This document shows positions 51,718 to 61,786 of a stretch of DNA of 64,000 nt, piece after piece. Location of the stretch: contig NC_051101.1 of assembly GCF_901709675.1 (NCBI RefSeq), positions 14,469,416 to 14,533,415 on the forward strand, written 5' to 3'. Position 1 is the first letter of the stretch; the number at the start of each line of letters is the position of its first letter. This stretch comes from Syngnathus acus (lineage: Eukaryota > Chordata > Actinopteri > Syngnathiformes > Syngnathidae). The translations under genes and the position numbers were made by a program. Below the pieces are notes generated by a model that saw nothing but the letters and a program-made list of their open reading frames with translations, ran no database searches and had not been told where the DNA came from.

Positions 51718-51723
51718 TTTATT
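51718..51723 (-). promoter_or_regulatory. Candidate snip1 polyadenylation signal
   Basis: AATAAA on the minus strand, about 150 nt downstream of the snip1 stop codon. Confidence 0.5.
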
Positions 51724-51872
51724 TACAGTAGAAAAATGTAATTTTACATGACTGACGTGAGAAAATAAAAAGGCGGGTCTTAAGGTCACGCTCGACCGCT
51801 TCCTTCATCAGGTCCCGTCTCGAAACACAAAAGACCACATCGTACAATTTGAACATCTCTCTCTCTATTCTT

Positions 51873-53354
51873 TTACTCATCCAGGCCTTCGTCCTCCTCG
51901 TCCGGCTGCTCCTTGACGTCCACCTCGCTGGTGTCTGAGAACTCGTGCAGCAGGACATACTCGCGACTGCTGAAGCCGAACTTGAGCACGTCCTTCTCCT
52001 TGAGCTCGTAGTAGCGCTGCGCCTCGATCCGCTGGTTGTTCAGGTAAGTGCCGTTGCCCGACGCCAAGTCGATGATGTACGGTCTCACCCGGCGGCCCGC
52101 GGTGCCGTCGGCCCGCGTGAACTCCGTCACTCTGAAAAAGAGGCTCTTGAGAGTCGTTCGACTGGAAGGGTTTGACTCCAGTCTAGTTGCGCTTGCTTAC
52201 CTGTACTGGAAGACGGCGTGCTGCTTGGAGCAGGACGGGTGATCGATGGGAATGTCGGCGATTTTCCGCTGTCTCCCCAACAAATAGGCACTCTGTCTGT
52301 GAATGTACATGACGGGAAGCTGCTCGTCGTTCTTAAACGGGTAGAGCCGCCACCTCCGCTTGGGAATGCGCGCCTCGGGCGGCTCGTTGTACTTGATCAC
52401 GACTCCCCGGAAGGTGTTGGTGTCTTCCGTGAGCGCCCCCGACAGGCCAAAGTTGGGCTTCTCCTTGTCGGCGGGGGGCTCCGTCGGGCTGTTGCTGGCG
52501 CTCTCCTGACGGCCAAAGTTCATTTCCTGGTTCTCCTCGCGCCTTTCACGATTTTCCCGCCGCTGCTCGTCGTGCTGGCGGCGCTCCGCTTGCTGCGAGG
52601 TGGCCGCATCCCGCTCCCGCCGTCTGTCGCCGTTCCGTTCTCTCTCGTGAGGTCGCTCCGATTCCCACTTGCTGCGCCTTTCCTCCGGCTGCTCGTTTCT
52701 TCTTCTCTGCTCATCTCCGCCCGAACGATGCTCGTCACGCTCCTGTGTTGCAATTGGTAATAGAAAGATGATTTGGGAAAATAAGTTTGAGATGAAACAG
52801 TCACTTGGTCAATTGTTTTGAAGAAAAAAAAAAAAGAAAAAAGAAAAGCCTCGTTTGGTAATGCGATTCATTTTGAGAAGAAAACGACTAATTCACCCGC
52901 TTTAACTTGACATCAGCACTGCGATGAGGACTTCTCCTCCGAGGAGATCTGCTACCTCGCCGGGGAGGGGGGCTCTTTCTCCTGCCTGCCGAGCGTTCGC
53001 TTGCCCTAACAGGCGACCTGGACCGAACATAAACATACAAAACAAATCTTGGAAAGCATAACATTTGGTTTGTTGCGCAACAAATGCTAACGGCTAGCCA
53101 AACAAGCTAAGCTACACTATCGACATGTTGTCATTTGAACCACGCGTTGTTTTATGGAAGAACAAAACACGATTTAAAACACAATGTCTTAATAACAAGA
53201 AGGAAGACCTGCTGGCTCTCCTCCTCGGTGGGCTTCTGTTGTCACTGGGCGAGCGGCGTGTTCTGTGCGGCCTCGCGGGGCTTAGCTTCTCTTGTTTCAC
53301 CTTAACTTTCATTTCGGGCGAGTCCCTTCTCCTGTGTCGTTTTTCTTTGGCCAT
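51873..53354 (-). CDS. snip1: Smad nuclear-interacting protein 1 (FHA-domain splicing/transcription factor)
   Basis: Nuclear protein that binds Smads and p300/CBP and takes part in the RES-type splicing complex and miRNA processing. Four exons, 53354-53209, 53017-52897, 52742-52201 and 52131-51873, join in phase to give 355 aa (human 396). The N-terminal third is basic and Arg/Ser-rich (RRRDSPEMKVKVKQEKLSP). A charged Glu/Arg coiled region follows, then the motif FRGVVIKYNEPPEARIPK-RRWRLYPFK. The FHA domain, roughly 235-335, shows GRQRKIADIPIDHPSCSKQHA, then DLASGNGTYLN, and closes with GFSSREYVLLHE. The acidic tail is EFSDTSEVD...DEEDEGLDE. It is divergent to dnali1, with 489 bp between the two start codons. 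Confidence 0.95.
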
Positions 53355-53843
53355 TTGCTTTTCAAGACTCCTCCCAAAAAGTTGTAGAGCACTTGAACTT
53401 AAGCGTACATGACCGTTTCCTAGAAATCAAACTAAGCGAAAAACAGTTGTGCTAGTGTACGTTATGGATTCTTTACTTCCGCTTCCGATGAGAAACAGCT
53501 GAATGTGCCCCGGCGAATAACTGCATGTAGAATGGTTCCGTTTTGCAGTCACACATTTTTCATTTTTAGAAATATCTCACTTAAACACGATACAAAAATG
53601 TCATTCTTTCGTAAAAACCTGCTCTTTAACTTATGATACAAATTAAACGTATGAATGGTAACATCTTACTTTTTCTACTCTTTTCGATCCTACCCGGATC
53701 GAAAGAAATGGACACCAGGAGACAGTTGCCATAACGACAAAAAAACGTCAACGCGAACTTTTTTTTTTTTTTACTTGAAACCAACGTGTAGCTGGAGCTT
53801 GTATTTTAATTGGAAAAAAAATCATCCTAACATATCATACAAG
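53355..53843. promoter_or_regulatory. Shared snip1/dnali1 divergent promoter interval
   Basis: Only 489 bp separate the start codons of the divergently transcribed snip1 (minus) and dnali1 (plus). The interval must hold both 5' UTRs and core promoters. No TATA box at a sensible place was noted. An RFX X-box-like site lies close to dnali1. Confidence 0.65.
53725..53738 (+). promoter_or_regulatory. RFX X-box-like site upstream of dnali1
   Basis: GTTGCCATAACGAC has a perfect left X-box half-site (GTTGCC), a 2-bp spacer and a 4-of-6 match in the right half. It is 106 bp upstream of the dnali1 ATG, the usual distance for X-boxes in ciliary genes. Identification rests on the motif and the ciliary role of the gene. 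Confidence 0.5.
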
Positions 53844-55364
53844 ATGAGTGAGTTCACAGAGTCTCTTCTCAAATATGACACTCCCGTTTCAATAAGCAAA
53901 GGCACCGTTAGGAAATCAGTAAAAGTAAGTAGACACATTTATGATGTGAAATTGAGAAACTGCATGAATGACAAATAGCTGTCATAATCACAGATCAATT
54001 CTAATTATGAACAGACTATTCATTGTAGGTAACGTGTTTGTCCTGAGTGCTCGTCATTGTTTTACGCTTTAAGACTTGTTAGTGTGAGCTGTATTCTCAA
54101 ATTGCGGTCCAGTCTTTTTTTTTTTTTTCTCCTTGAAAATATGACTTTATTCTCCTAACACTACAGCCCTTTTTCAGAAAACATTTAAAGGTTTATCTTC
54201 CTGCAGGGGCGTCCATTCAAAGTGAGCCCACATCAGCCTGCTGACACCCCTGTGCCCCCTCCCCCTCAAAGCAAATCAGGGTCACCTGAAAATGAGCAAG
54301 TCCTCAACGTCATCTTTCCCCCCAGGTGAGTGCGCCCCAGCCCGCAACGCCTTTTCCAGCACCCCAACAAACTGGCATTGTAACCTCCGTCTAGAGAGTG
54401 GGCGGAGGGCAACGCCATGTGGGCCCAACGAGTGTCCAGTACGCCAAGTACACGGGCCGACGTGGTCAAGCTGGAAGAGGCGCTCGACAGGAAGTTGCAG
54501 CAGAGGCGGGCCTTGGAAACGGGCATCTGCCCCATTCGCAGGGACTTGTACTCTCAGTGCTTCGGTAACTACGAATGGTGGCAATTTGACGACGCCGCAG
54601 GAATGAAGGCAGTCACTGCAGGACTTTTTTTTTCTTTATTTCGAGACGAGCTGATCCGGCAGGTGAGCATCAACTGTGTCGAGCGGGGTCTCCTGCTGCT
54701 GCGCGTCCGAGACGAGATCCAAACGACCGTGGCCGCTTACCAGACCCTGTACGAGAGCAGCGTGGTCTTCGGGATGAGGAAAGCTCTCCAGGCCGAGCAG
54801 GACAAGGAGGACATGCGAAAAAGAGTAAGCACCCCCCCACCAGTTTTATGCCTGGCTCGACAAAATGCAGTTCAAGCGCACATCCAGCAGGTGGCAGTAT
54901 GAACGGAGGAAAAAAATGGAATACAGTATGGCGTTCTTAGCGCTTTGCATGCACATCATTCATCCACAAGCAAAAGCCATTCTCCTCACCTGTTGTCATA
55001 ACGATTGAAGTCACAGACATCTAATCAAGACAAGTTTGATTTGGCATAAACACATCATAATGCGTCTCCATTGAAAATGATACAGAGCTGCATTGACACT
55101 TCCAGATGAACGATCTGGAGAAAGAAAAGGAGGAGCTGACCATGCGGCTGAATGCGCAGAACGCCCAATGCGTCGCCAACGAGAAAAGGGAAGAGGAAAA
55201 ACGGGAAGCGCAAGAAAAGAAGCACGTGGAGCAGATTCAGTTTTGGAAGAAGACCAACCAGCAGCTCAAGGTAGAACACGGCGACTCGTCACGACTTCCC
55301 TTCTCCTAATATCTGTATTCCCGTTCAGGCCCAGCTGGAAGGAATTGTCACGCCAAAGAAGTAA
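53844..55364 (+). CDS. dnali1: Axonemal dynein light intermediate polypeptide 1 (p28 family)
   Basis: Component of inner-arm dyneins in motile cilia and sperm flagella. Exons 53844-53924, 54207-54325, 54395-54564, 54646-54824, 55106-55270 and 55329-55364 join in phase to give 249 aa (human 258-280). Family landmarks are SLLKYDTPVSIS at the N-terminus, VLNVIFPPREW, VSSTPSTRADVVKLEEALD, LQQRRALETGICPIRRDLYS, then NCVERGLLLLRVRDEIQ and AAYQTLYESSVVFGMRKALQ. A C-terminal coiled coil (about 165-245) ends in the family's typical LEGIVTPKK. Its stop codon lies 49 bp from the gnl2 stop codon on the opposite strand. Confidence 0.96.
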
Positions 55365-55399
55365 CTTCCGAACATCATTCAAAGTCTTTCCAAACCGAC

Positions 55400-55405
55400 T
55401 TTATT
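55400..55405 (-). promoter_or_regulatory. Candidate gnl2 polyadenylation signal
   Basis: AATAAA on the minus strand starts only 8 nt past the gnl2 stop codon, implying a 3' UTR of roughly 30-40 nt and cleavage close to the dnali1 stop. Confidence 0.5.
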
Positions 55406-55413
55406 GCTATCCT

Positions 55414-56944
55414 TTAGCGCTTAGCTCTCTTAGCTTTTCTGCCCTCCGACGTTGGCGCTTGGCTGTCGATCTTCTTGTCCTTGTTCCTGTTCTTGACGTT
55501 GTGCGTTTCGTAGTAGCGCGAGCCGACTTTCTTGGACCGCTGGGCGCGATCCATCGCTCTTCTCTGTACAAGTGGGAAAACACAGAGATTTGAAACGACC
55601 CGTTACCTTTTTCACTTTTGTGACAGACGTTTACAAAAGTGATTCAATGTGTGGAAACACGAATTGAAACAAGTCAAATGCATTTGATGTTCTTCTTGAC
55701 CTCTTTGGACGAGAGTTTGGGTCGTCGGGCGGATGGGCCATCTTCCTCATCGGCGCTGTCAGCTTTCCTCTTTCTGTTTTTCTGAGCAGTGACTAAAATA
55801 AATGAAAACGAGAGTGTCAGTGAAAAACGATGTTGACAGCGAGGCTAGCGCAAGAATAACAATGTACGCTTGTTGAAGGGGAAAAAGATTCAGTTAACAT
55901 GTATTGCACAAAAAAAAAAAAAAAACGCAATATTGATCAATGTTAAAAGATGTGATTCTTAGTTACCTTTCATCTGCGCTTGTTTGGTCTTGATGTTAGA
56001 TAACAATTTGTCCGAATCAGCTTTTGGTATCCTGTTCAAAAAAGAAGTCCAAGTAGAAGGTGAGTTTAGTTTTCAACTGGATCAAAACAATGTGCCATCC
56101 TCCTCCTTCAGCATTTGGTTGAGCGCTCACACCGACCTGATGGCAGAGAAGCGTTTGGATTTGGCCCGGTCCAGAAACTGCTTGTATTTGGCGATCTTCT
56201 CGTCCAGCTCGCGGATCACCTGCTTGGAATTCTTCTTGACAAGGGGACTCTCTTGGGCGGCCGGCTCGCTGCCTCCCGCTTTCTCTTCTTCCTTTCCACC
56301 CTCCTCCTCTTCCTCACTGTCGTCCTCCTCCTCCTCGGCCTCCGAGCCGGAGATGTCCAGGTCGGGCATCTCCACGGGGACCAGGTCCTCCTCGTTGAAT
56401 TCGGGCGCCACGTTGATCTTGCCGAAGTTCTGCCGCACGTTGGACAAAATCTTGTGAAGCTCCTCCTTCTTTCGCCGTTTCTGCCGCTCTTCGTCTTCAG
56501 CGCCGACGGGGGCGGGCGCGGCAGCGGCCTCCTCCGTCTGGACTTCTTGCGCGTCGGCTACTGCCAACGGGGGAGCTTCGACTTCCTTGTGAAACGGAGG
56601 AAAAAAAGGTCATGTGACATCCTGTAATATGCAGCAAATTGTTGATTTACCTCTTGGTCAAAGTCGGGGCCGGGAGGCTTCACAAAAAAAGGTATCCGCC
56701 CCCTCTGCCAATCATTTAACACCATCTTGGACACCGTGGGCAGATCTGGCTCTCCGCCCTGCACACGAGACGAGACAAAATGTCTAATAACTATCATATA
56801 CTTCATAGAATTAAAAACGGGGGAATCCTAATGTACAAAAAAAAAAAAGACTAGCAAAAATATTTCCCTCTGAATAATCGATTAAAAAGTTAGACAAAAA
56901 CGTGATCATTGTTTCCTCTGTTTCCTCATTGAGCTCTGACGTTA

Positions 56945-56987
<43 letters not shown>

Positions 56988-59619
56988 TTCCTCTCACGCA
57001 GACTTTTCCAACCGCCCGCTCATACTTTCAGAAGTTTGCCGGTGCGGAAGGCCAACTTCTCGAGGAAATCCTCTGCCGAGCTCCACGTGGGGATGCGGTA
57101 CGTCTTCTGGATGTACTCCGGCTTGGCCCGCTCCAGCACTGCACCGATGTGCTCCTCGGGGTCCTTGATCTTCTCCACTTGGACCTTTCGTGAAGAGGGA
57201 TAGGAGTGCAGCAGGTTTTAAGCCTCAAGTATTTTTGTTTTGTAACACACTCCAAGAAATAGGAAAGAAAAGTCCGACGTACCACTCCTTTAAGAACAAT
57301 ATCCGTTTCGCTGTCCTCTGAAGGGTAGACCACACCGGGACAATCAATGAGGAAGATGCGTCGCATCAAAGTGATATACTGCCACACCTGGGACCAAGCC
57401 CAACAAAAAAAAATATCTTCAGATCATTACACATTTAGATAGAAATGTGATAGATAGATAGAAAACACATTTGGATGCTTTGCTTTCATCATCTGCTCCA
57501 CTGCTTAGTAGTAGATCTTTTTTTTTTTATGTGCCATTGAGAAAGTGTACCTTGGTTTCTCCAGCAATGGGCGCCACATTGCAGACTTTCTTGGAGCGCA
57601 GTGTGTTGATGACAGAGCTTTTGCCCACGTTGGGGTAACCGATGAAGCCCACGCTGATCTGTTTCTTATCTGTGTGGAGCTGCAAGGGAAGAAAGAAAAA
57701 AAGAAGTTACCTTTCAGTTGATAGGTTTTGTTTTCGAAAAGCTTTAGCGAGTCTACCTTGCCAAACTGCCTGAGGAGCTGAATGAGGGAGCCTTTACCAA
57801 ACGAGTTGGTGAGACTGGCGTGGAAAGCCAGGGTGGGGTACTCCTGGGACAATAGCGCCACCCAGCGTTTCTGGTTGAACACAGAGCCAGCCCGTGTTTC
57901 AGTCAAGCTGCTCAAGAGTCAAGAGATGCCGGCCGGCCAAGCTGGAGGAAGGGAAGTCTTACGGTGACCCAAGTAGGGATGAGGTCGCACTTGTTAAGCA
58001 CAAAGATCAAGTGCTTCCACGACTTCTCCTTCTTGATGTAAGCCTCGATACTCTGCGAGCGGGTGCCCATCGGGTCGCGGGCGTCCAGCACTTGGATGAC
58101 GACGTCGGACGAGTCGATCACCTGGAGTGGGCAAAAAGCACCCGTTTGTTGACTTTCCCAATTGAGCGCACAGGATCCATGTTAGCGTGCAACCATACCT
58201 TGTAAAGTTCTCCCCAAATCCTCTTGGACTGACCCTTTTTGAAAATCTCTTCGCGGACCGCGTCCCTGTTGCAAACCAAATATATATATGTATATTTCGA
58301 TTTCTTTGTGTGTCTTGGCATGTGAAGAAATTGACAATAAAGCAGACTTTGACTTTGAAATTCGTATTTTGTAGCTCCGCAAGATGCTGCGCTAAAGTAA
58401 TTCTGCGTCACCGGGCCTTACCGGACCCCCGTGTCCTCCGTCACCAAGTCTTTGTCCTTTTCGGCACTGTAGCTCAAGGACGAAGCTTCGGCTCGCTCCA
58501 ACAGGTCCTTGACGTCGGTCACCACAAGACTGGGCCGCTTCCGCTGTGCCTTGGGTCCAAACGTGGTCTGAAAAGCCTCCGTGTCTAAAATGTGCACTTT
58601 GGAGTTCTGCCAAAAGAAGCAGGAGAGGTTGTTGTCATGTTGGGGCATGACTACAAAAATGGATCTCTTGTGTTTGAAGTTGCGTCGTAGGACATGAGCC
58701 TGATTTTTCACTCACGTGCGCTTTGACTCGGTCGTGCAGCAGCGTCATAGGCACTTTGCTCGGTCTCATCACAACGCGGTACGGATCCTTCTTCACAGCA
58801 CCCATCTCTTCTTGGAACTTCTGCAGGGATGATTGCTTGATCACCCGGGTGTTTGCTGCATGACAAAAAGTTGCAAATGAACCCCTGTGTTACTTGCGCG
58901 GCAATTTGACCTGTCCTACATGTGTCCGAAACAAATACAGGTTGAAATGTTGCTTTGGTGTTTACATTTTAAACAGATGACACAACAGGTCTTCAACATA
59001 CACTCGCATAACAATAGCAAATCTGCCATTGAACTCACTAAACCACTTGATGTTGGGTTCAACTCGAGCCACTGTCCCGGGAGTCACAGTAGACTGGTAT
59101 TGTAAGGGCTTGACGACTTTTCCTCTGTTGTTACTGGTTTAAAAAAAACAAAAACAAAACAACGGATTCAGGTCAGGCACACGTGTCACAACATTGCAGC
59201 AGTTTCTATGCAATTAAACACACACAAAAAAAACAAATCAATTACCATCTCTGTTTTTGTCGGTACATATTCAGACGTCTGATGGTAGCGCGATCCCTCA
59301 TGGTGCTGCCCCCACCCGTGACCCGATCTGGGGGGGAACAACACAATTACATTGACAAATATTTCATGTGATTTATTGTGATGATGGGCTACACTCCAAC
59401 ACAAGTCTGTCTTCTTTGCATGCTATTTTCTATTTCCAGTATCCACTATTGCTGCTGTAATGATGCAAGTTTCTCGTACTGATCTTGAGCTTACACTAAA
59501 TGTCAGTCGGCTGACTGTAAACAAACCGTGTGGCTAACGAAGTTAGCTTACTTACCAGGGTTGCTGCTGGACGTCGAACGATTTATCGAGCTTTTTCCCT
59601 TGAATTGAGGTTTCACCAT
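55414..59619 (-). CDS. gnl2: Nucleolar GTP-binding protein 2 (nucleostemin-family ribosome assembly GTPase)
   Basis: GTPase needed for late nucleolar/nuclear assembly of the 60S subunit (yeast Nog2). Sixteen exons: 59619-59556, 59327-59246, 59133-59039, 58855-58716, 58606-58422, 58265-58199, 58121-57963, 57870-57757, 57679-57551, 57387-57283, 57184-57026, 56758-56651, 56585-56137, 56031-55967, 55792-55701, 55563-55414; 720 aa (human 731). The N-terminal NGP1 region has [16 protein letters not shown] and KPLQYQSTV. The circularly permuted G domain shows NKCDL (G4, near 254) first, then GYPNVGKSS (G1, near 316-324) and DCPG (G3, near 360). [13 protein letters not shown] and [16 protein letters not shown] follow. 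The C-terminal third has an acidic Glu/Asp stretch and a Lys/Arg-rich end with [16 protein letters not shown]. All exon phases close. Confidence 0.97.
56948..56982. repeat. (GA)n microsatellite in a gnl2 intron
   Basis: About 17 GA units between the gnl2 exons at 57184-57026 and 56758-56651. Confidence 0.95.
58267..58372 (-). mobile_element. Probable 3' tail of a fish non-LTR retroelement in a gnl2 intron
   Basis: The minus strand reads aaagtctgctttattgtcaa, then ttcttcacatgccaagacac and aaagaaatcgaaat, a 3'-end segment I recognise as recurrent in fish genomes. It fills most of the 156-bp intron before the exon at 58265-58199. Family assignment is from memory only. Confidence 0.45.
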
Positions 59620-59752
59620 CTTGACCGTTCAACCGGCGAAGCCGTCTCAGATATATATTTAAAAAAACGGCTCCAAATAAATGTGCCAAAAGGTGAAGTT
59701 CGTTGTTATTTCTTTTTTCGTTCGACGACGCGCAGCACACGTGTCGACAATC

Positions 59753-60267
59753 GTGTTGGCTCGTGAGTGAACGATTCGTTCAAAAGAAGGAATCTTTTCA
59801 GTGAATGTGAGTGACTGAACGGATGTGTGAGTGAACGAGGGAGCCCACTTTTTTTTCCTGCTCGTTTTCTCCAAGCTACCGGCAACGGCGGGGAGATGAT
59901 GCTTCTATATATATATATATATATAATGTACTTTTATTATTTTTATTTGAATCAACTTTTATTTTCAAACTTGTCTGTTGTTTGAGTGTTTTGTTTTTAT
60001 TTTTGCGCATGAAAACAGAAAGATCGGACATTTGGTTAATTGGTTTATATGACAATATGCGTATGTGTTTTACGTTATGTGTAATATGTGTTGGTGTCCC
60101 CCGAAATAACAAATGTAGGCAGATTGTGTAACCAAGTCACCCAATGGCCCAATGTCTTTGTTTGAGTGTCTTTTTATTTCTTTCCGTATTCCGTGAACGA
60201 TTCTTTTGAACGAATATTTTGAGTGAACTGATTCTAAAGAGTCAGTTCACTTCAAATGCACATCACT
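59753..60267. mobile_element. Compact copy of repeat family R1
   Basis: 515 bp sharing both ends with 48256-51029: gtgttggctcgtgagtgaac with gaacgattcgttc on the left, and tgattctaaagagtcagttc followed by tgcacatcact on the right. The shared interior blocks (aaacttgtctg, gcatgaaaac, gacatttggttaa, gtgttggtgtcccc) are in the same order. It has no coding capacity and includes a TA run (59905-59926). The left end lies 134 bp upstream of the gnl2 start codon. Confidence 0.7.
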
Positions 60268-60496
60268 ACAGTGAGCTGGGGTGCCTACGGTAAACGAGAA
60301 AGCTCAATTCAAATAGAAGAATAGTTTTTGCTTTGCAAGGTTCCTTGTTTCGACTTGTCACTGACGCAGCAGATCTTTCTTTTTATTGTTGTCATTTTGT
60401 GGTCACACACACACACACGTTCACACACAAGCATTCACACCGTCATACGCGGGAATCGAAATCACGGTGTCGACAGGCAAGTGTACCCCTCCACTG

Positions 60497-60830
60497 CAGG
60501 GGTGTCAAAGTCCTTTTTTTGGCGGGCCGCATTGTAGTCATAGCTTCTTTCGGAGGGCCATTATGACTGTCAACCCAAATCAATGTATGAGCACCTCATA
60601 TTATATCCAGTCAAAGCTGCAAAACAAACGGACAAATAACTGGTTTTCAAATCAGACGAGTAAAAACTGGTGAAATCTTTGAAAAAAAAAGATATGATTA
60701 AAAGTGAAGACAATTTGCAATTCTAGTCATGACACGTGAATTTGATGCACAATTTGTCTTGGCGGGCCACCTAAAATGATGCGGCGGGCCGTATCTGGCC
60801 CCCGGCCGGGCCTTGAGTTTGACACCAGTG
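60497..60830. mobile_element. hAT-like miniature inverted-repeat element
   Basis: 334 bp bounded by caggggtgtcaaag and the near-complementary gagtttgacaccagtg, with ggcgggcc-type subterminal sequence on both sides (ggcgggccgcattg; gcggcgggccgtatctggcc). This is the signature of non-autonomous hAT/Charlie-type elements in vertebrates. No transposase is present. An 8-bp target duplication is not clear. Confidence 0.8.
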
Positions 60831-61440
60831 CCCTACCCCATCAGCCACTCACTCCCCTGACGCAGCAGCAAGAGAGTTTCAAACTGTCATATTTTTCTCC
60901 TTTCAACAATCTCATTACGATAGCATCGGAGTGCTCTCAGTTCCCCGCCGCCCCTGAAGGCAGCACTTTTGAGAAAATGTGTCTCCCCTGAGTAGAAAAC
61001 AAAAAGTAGTTCCAAGAGACCGTTTTAATAAGAAAAGTTTTTACAAGTCACCTTGCACACCTCGATTGCGTCATATCGAGTACATCTAAAACATCGAGGG
61101 TAACAAAAATAGGTATTTGTGAATAAAAGCAAGAGAGCTGAAGTGTAAGATAAGTGTTTAAAACAAAACATAAGGCCACAGTGTCAGCATGAGAACAACT
61201 TTTAGTATTGCGTTGACACATCCTGAAAACTTCTGCTATTGCACAAAGAGGGTAAAAATAGAAGTTGTGAGGGGAAGAACTGCTACAAGGAGACGGACGA
61301 CAGCTGAACAAACGCATACCGACCGAGCGAGGTATGTTCCAAAAACCTTATCTTTCGGTGTTAGCAAGCTTCAACTTCTTTTCTTTAGGTGATAGTCTGT
61401 CTTCAACATTGTAGCAGGCACGGACAATTATGTAGGATTG

Positions 61441-61508
61441 GAACCTTTTTCTTTCTTTCTTGCTTTCTTGCTTGCTTTCTTGCTTTCTTTCTTGCTTTCT
61501 TGCTTTTT
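61441..61508. repeat. CTTT/CTTG-rich tract
   Basis: Polypyrimidine tetranucleotide tract about 280 bp upstream of the siglec-like gene start. Confidence 0.85.
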
Positions 61509-61680
61509 ATTGTTTGAACCTTTAGTAGTCCTTTTCAAAAGTGAAGTTGAGCAATACATTTCAACCAAATCAATTCATATGTATTGTAGCTTTTCATTTG
61601 AAATCGAACGACTTCATTCCAAAATTTCTCATCAATGTCAAATCATCAAACAAAAATGACCAAATGTATGTGTGTGAGCG

Positions 61681-61706
61681 AGCGAGAGAGAGAGAGAGAG
61701 AGAGAG
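61681..61706. repeat. (GA)n microsatellite
   Basis: About 12 GA units some 80 bp upstream of the siglec-like start codon. Confidence 0.9.
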
Positions 61707-61786
61707 CAGTGTATGTCCGTTCATATGTGCAACCTTTGTCAGGAAAATAGCAGAACTTCAAGTTGGCGCAACAGTCTGGCTTTAGG

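Larger units (their letters stand above)
59620..61786. other. Intergenic region between gnl2 and the siglec-like gene
   Basis: The two genes are divergent. The interval holds the gnl2 5' flank, a compact R1 repeat (59753-60267), a hAT-like MITE (60497-60830), a CTTT/CTTG-rich tract (61441-61508) and a GA repeat (61681-61706). No coding exon was recognised. Confidence 0.6.
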
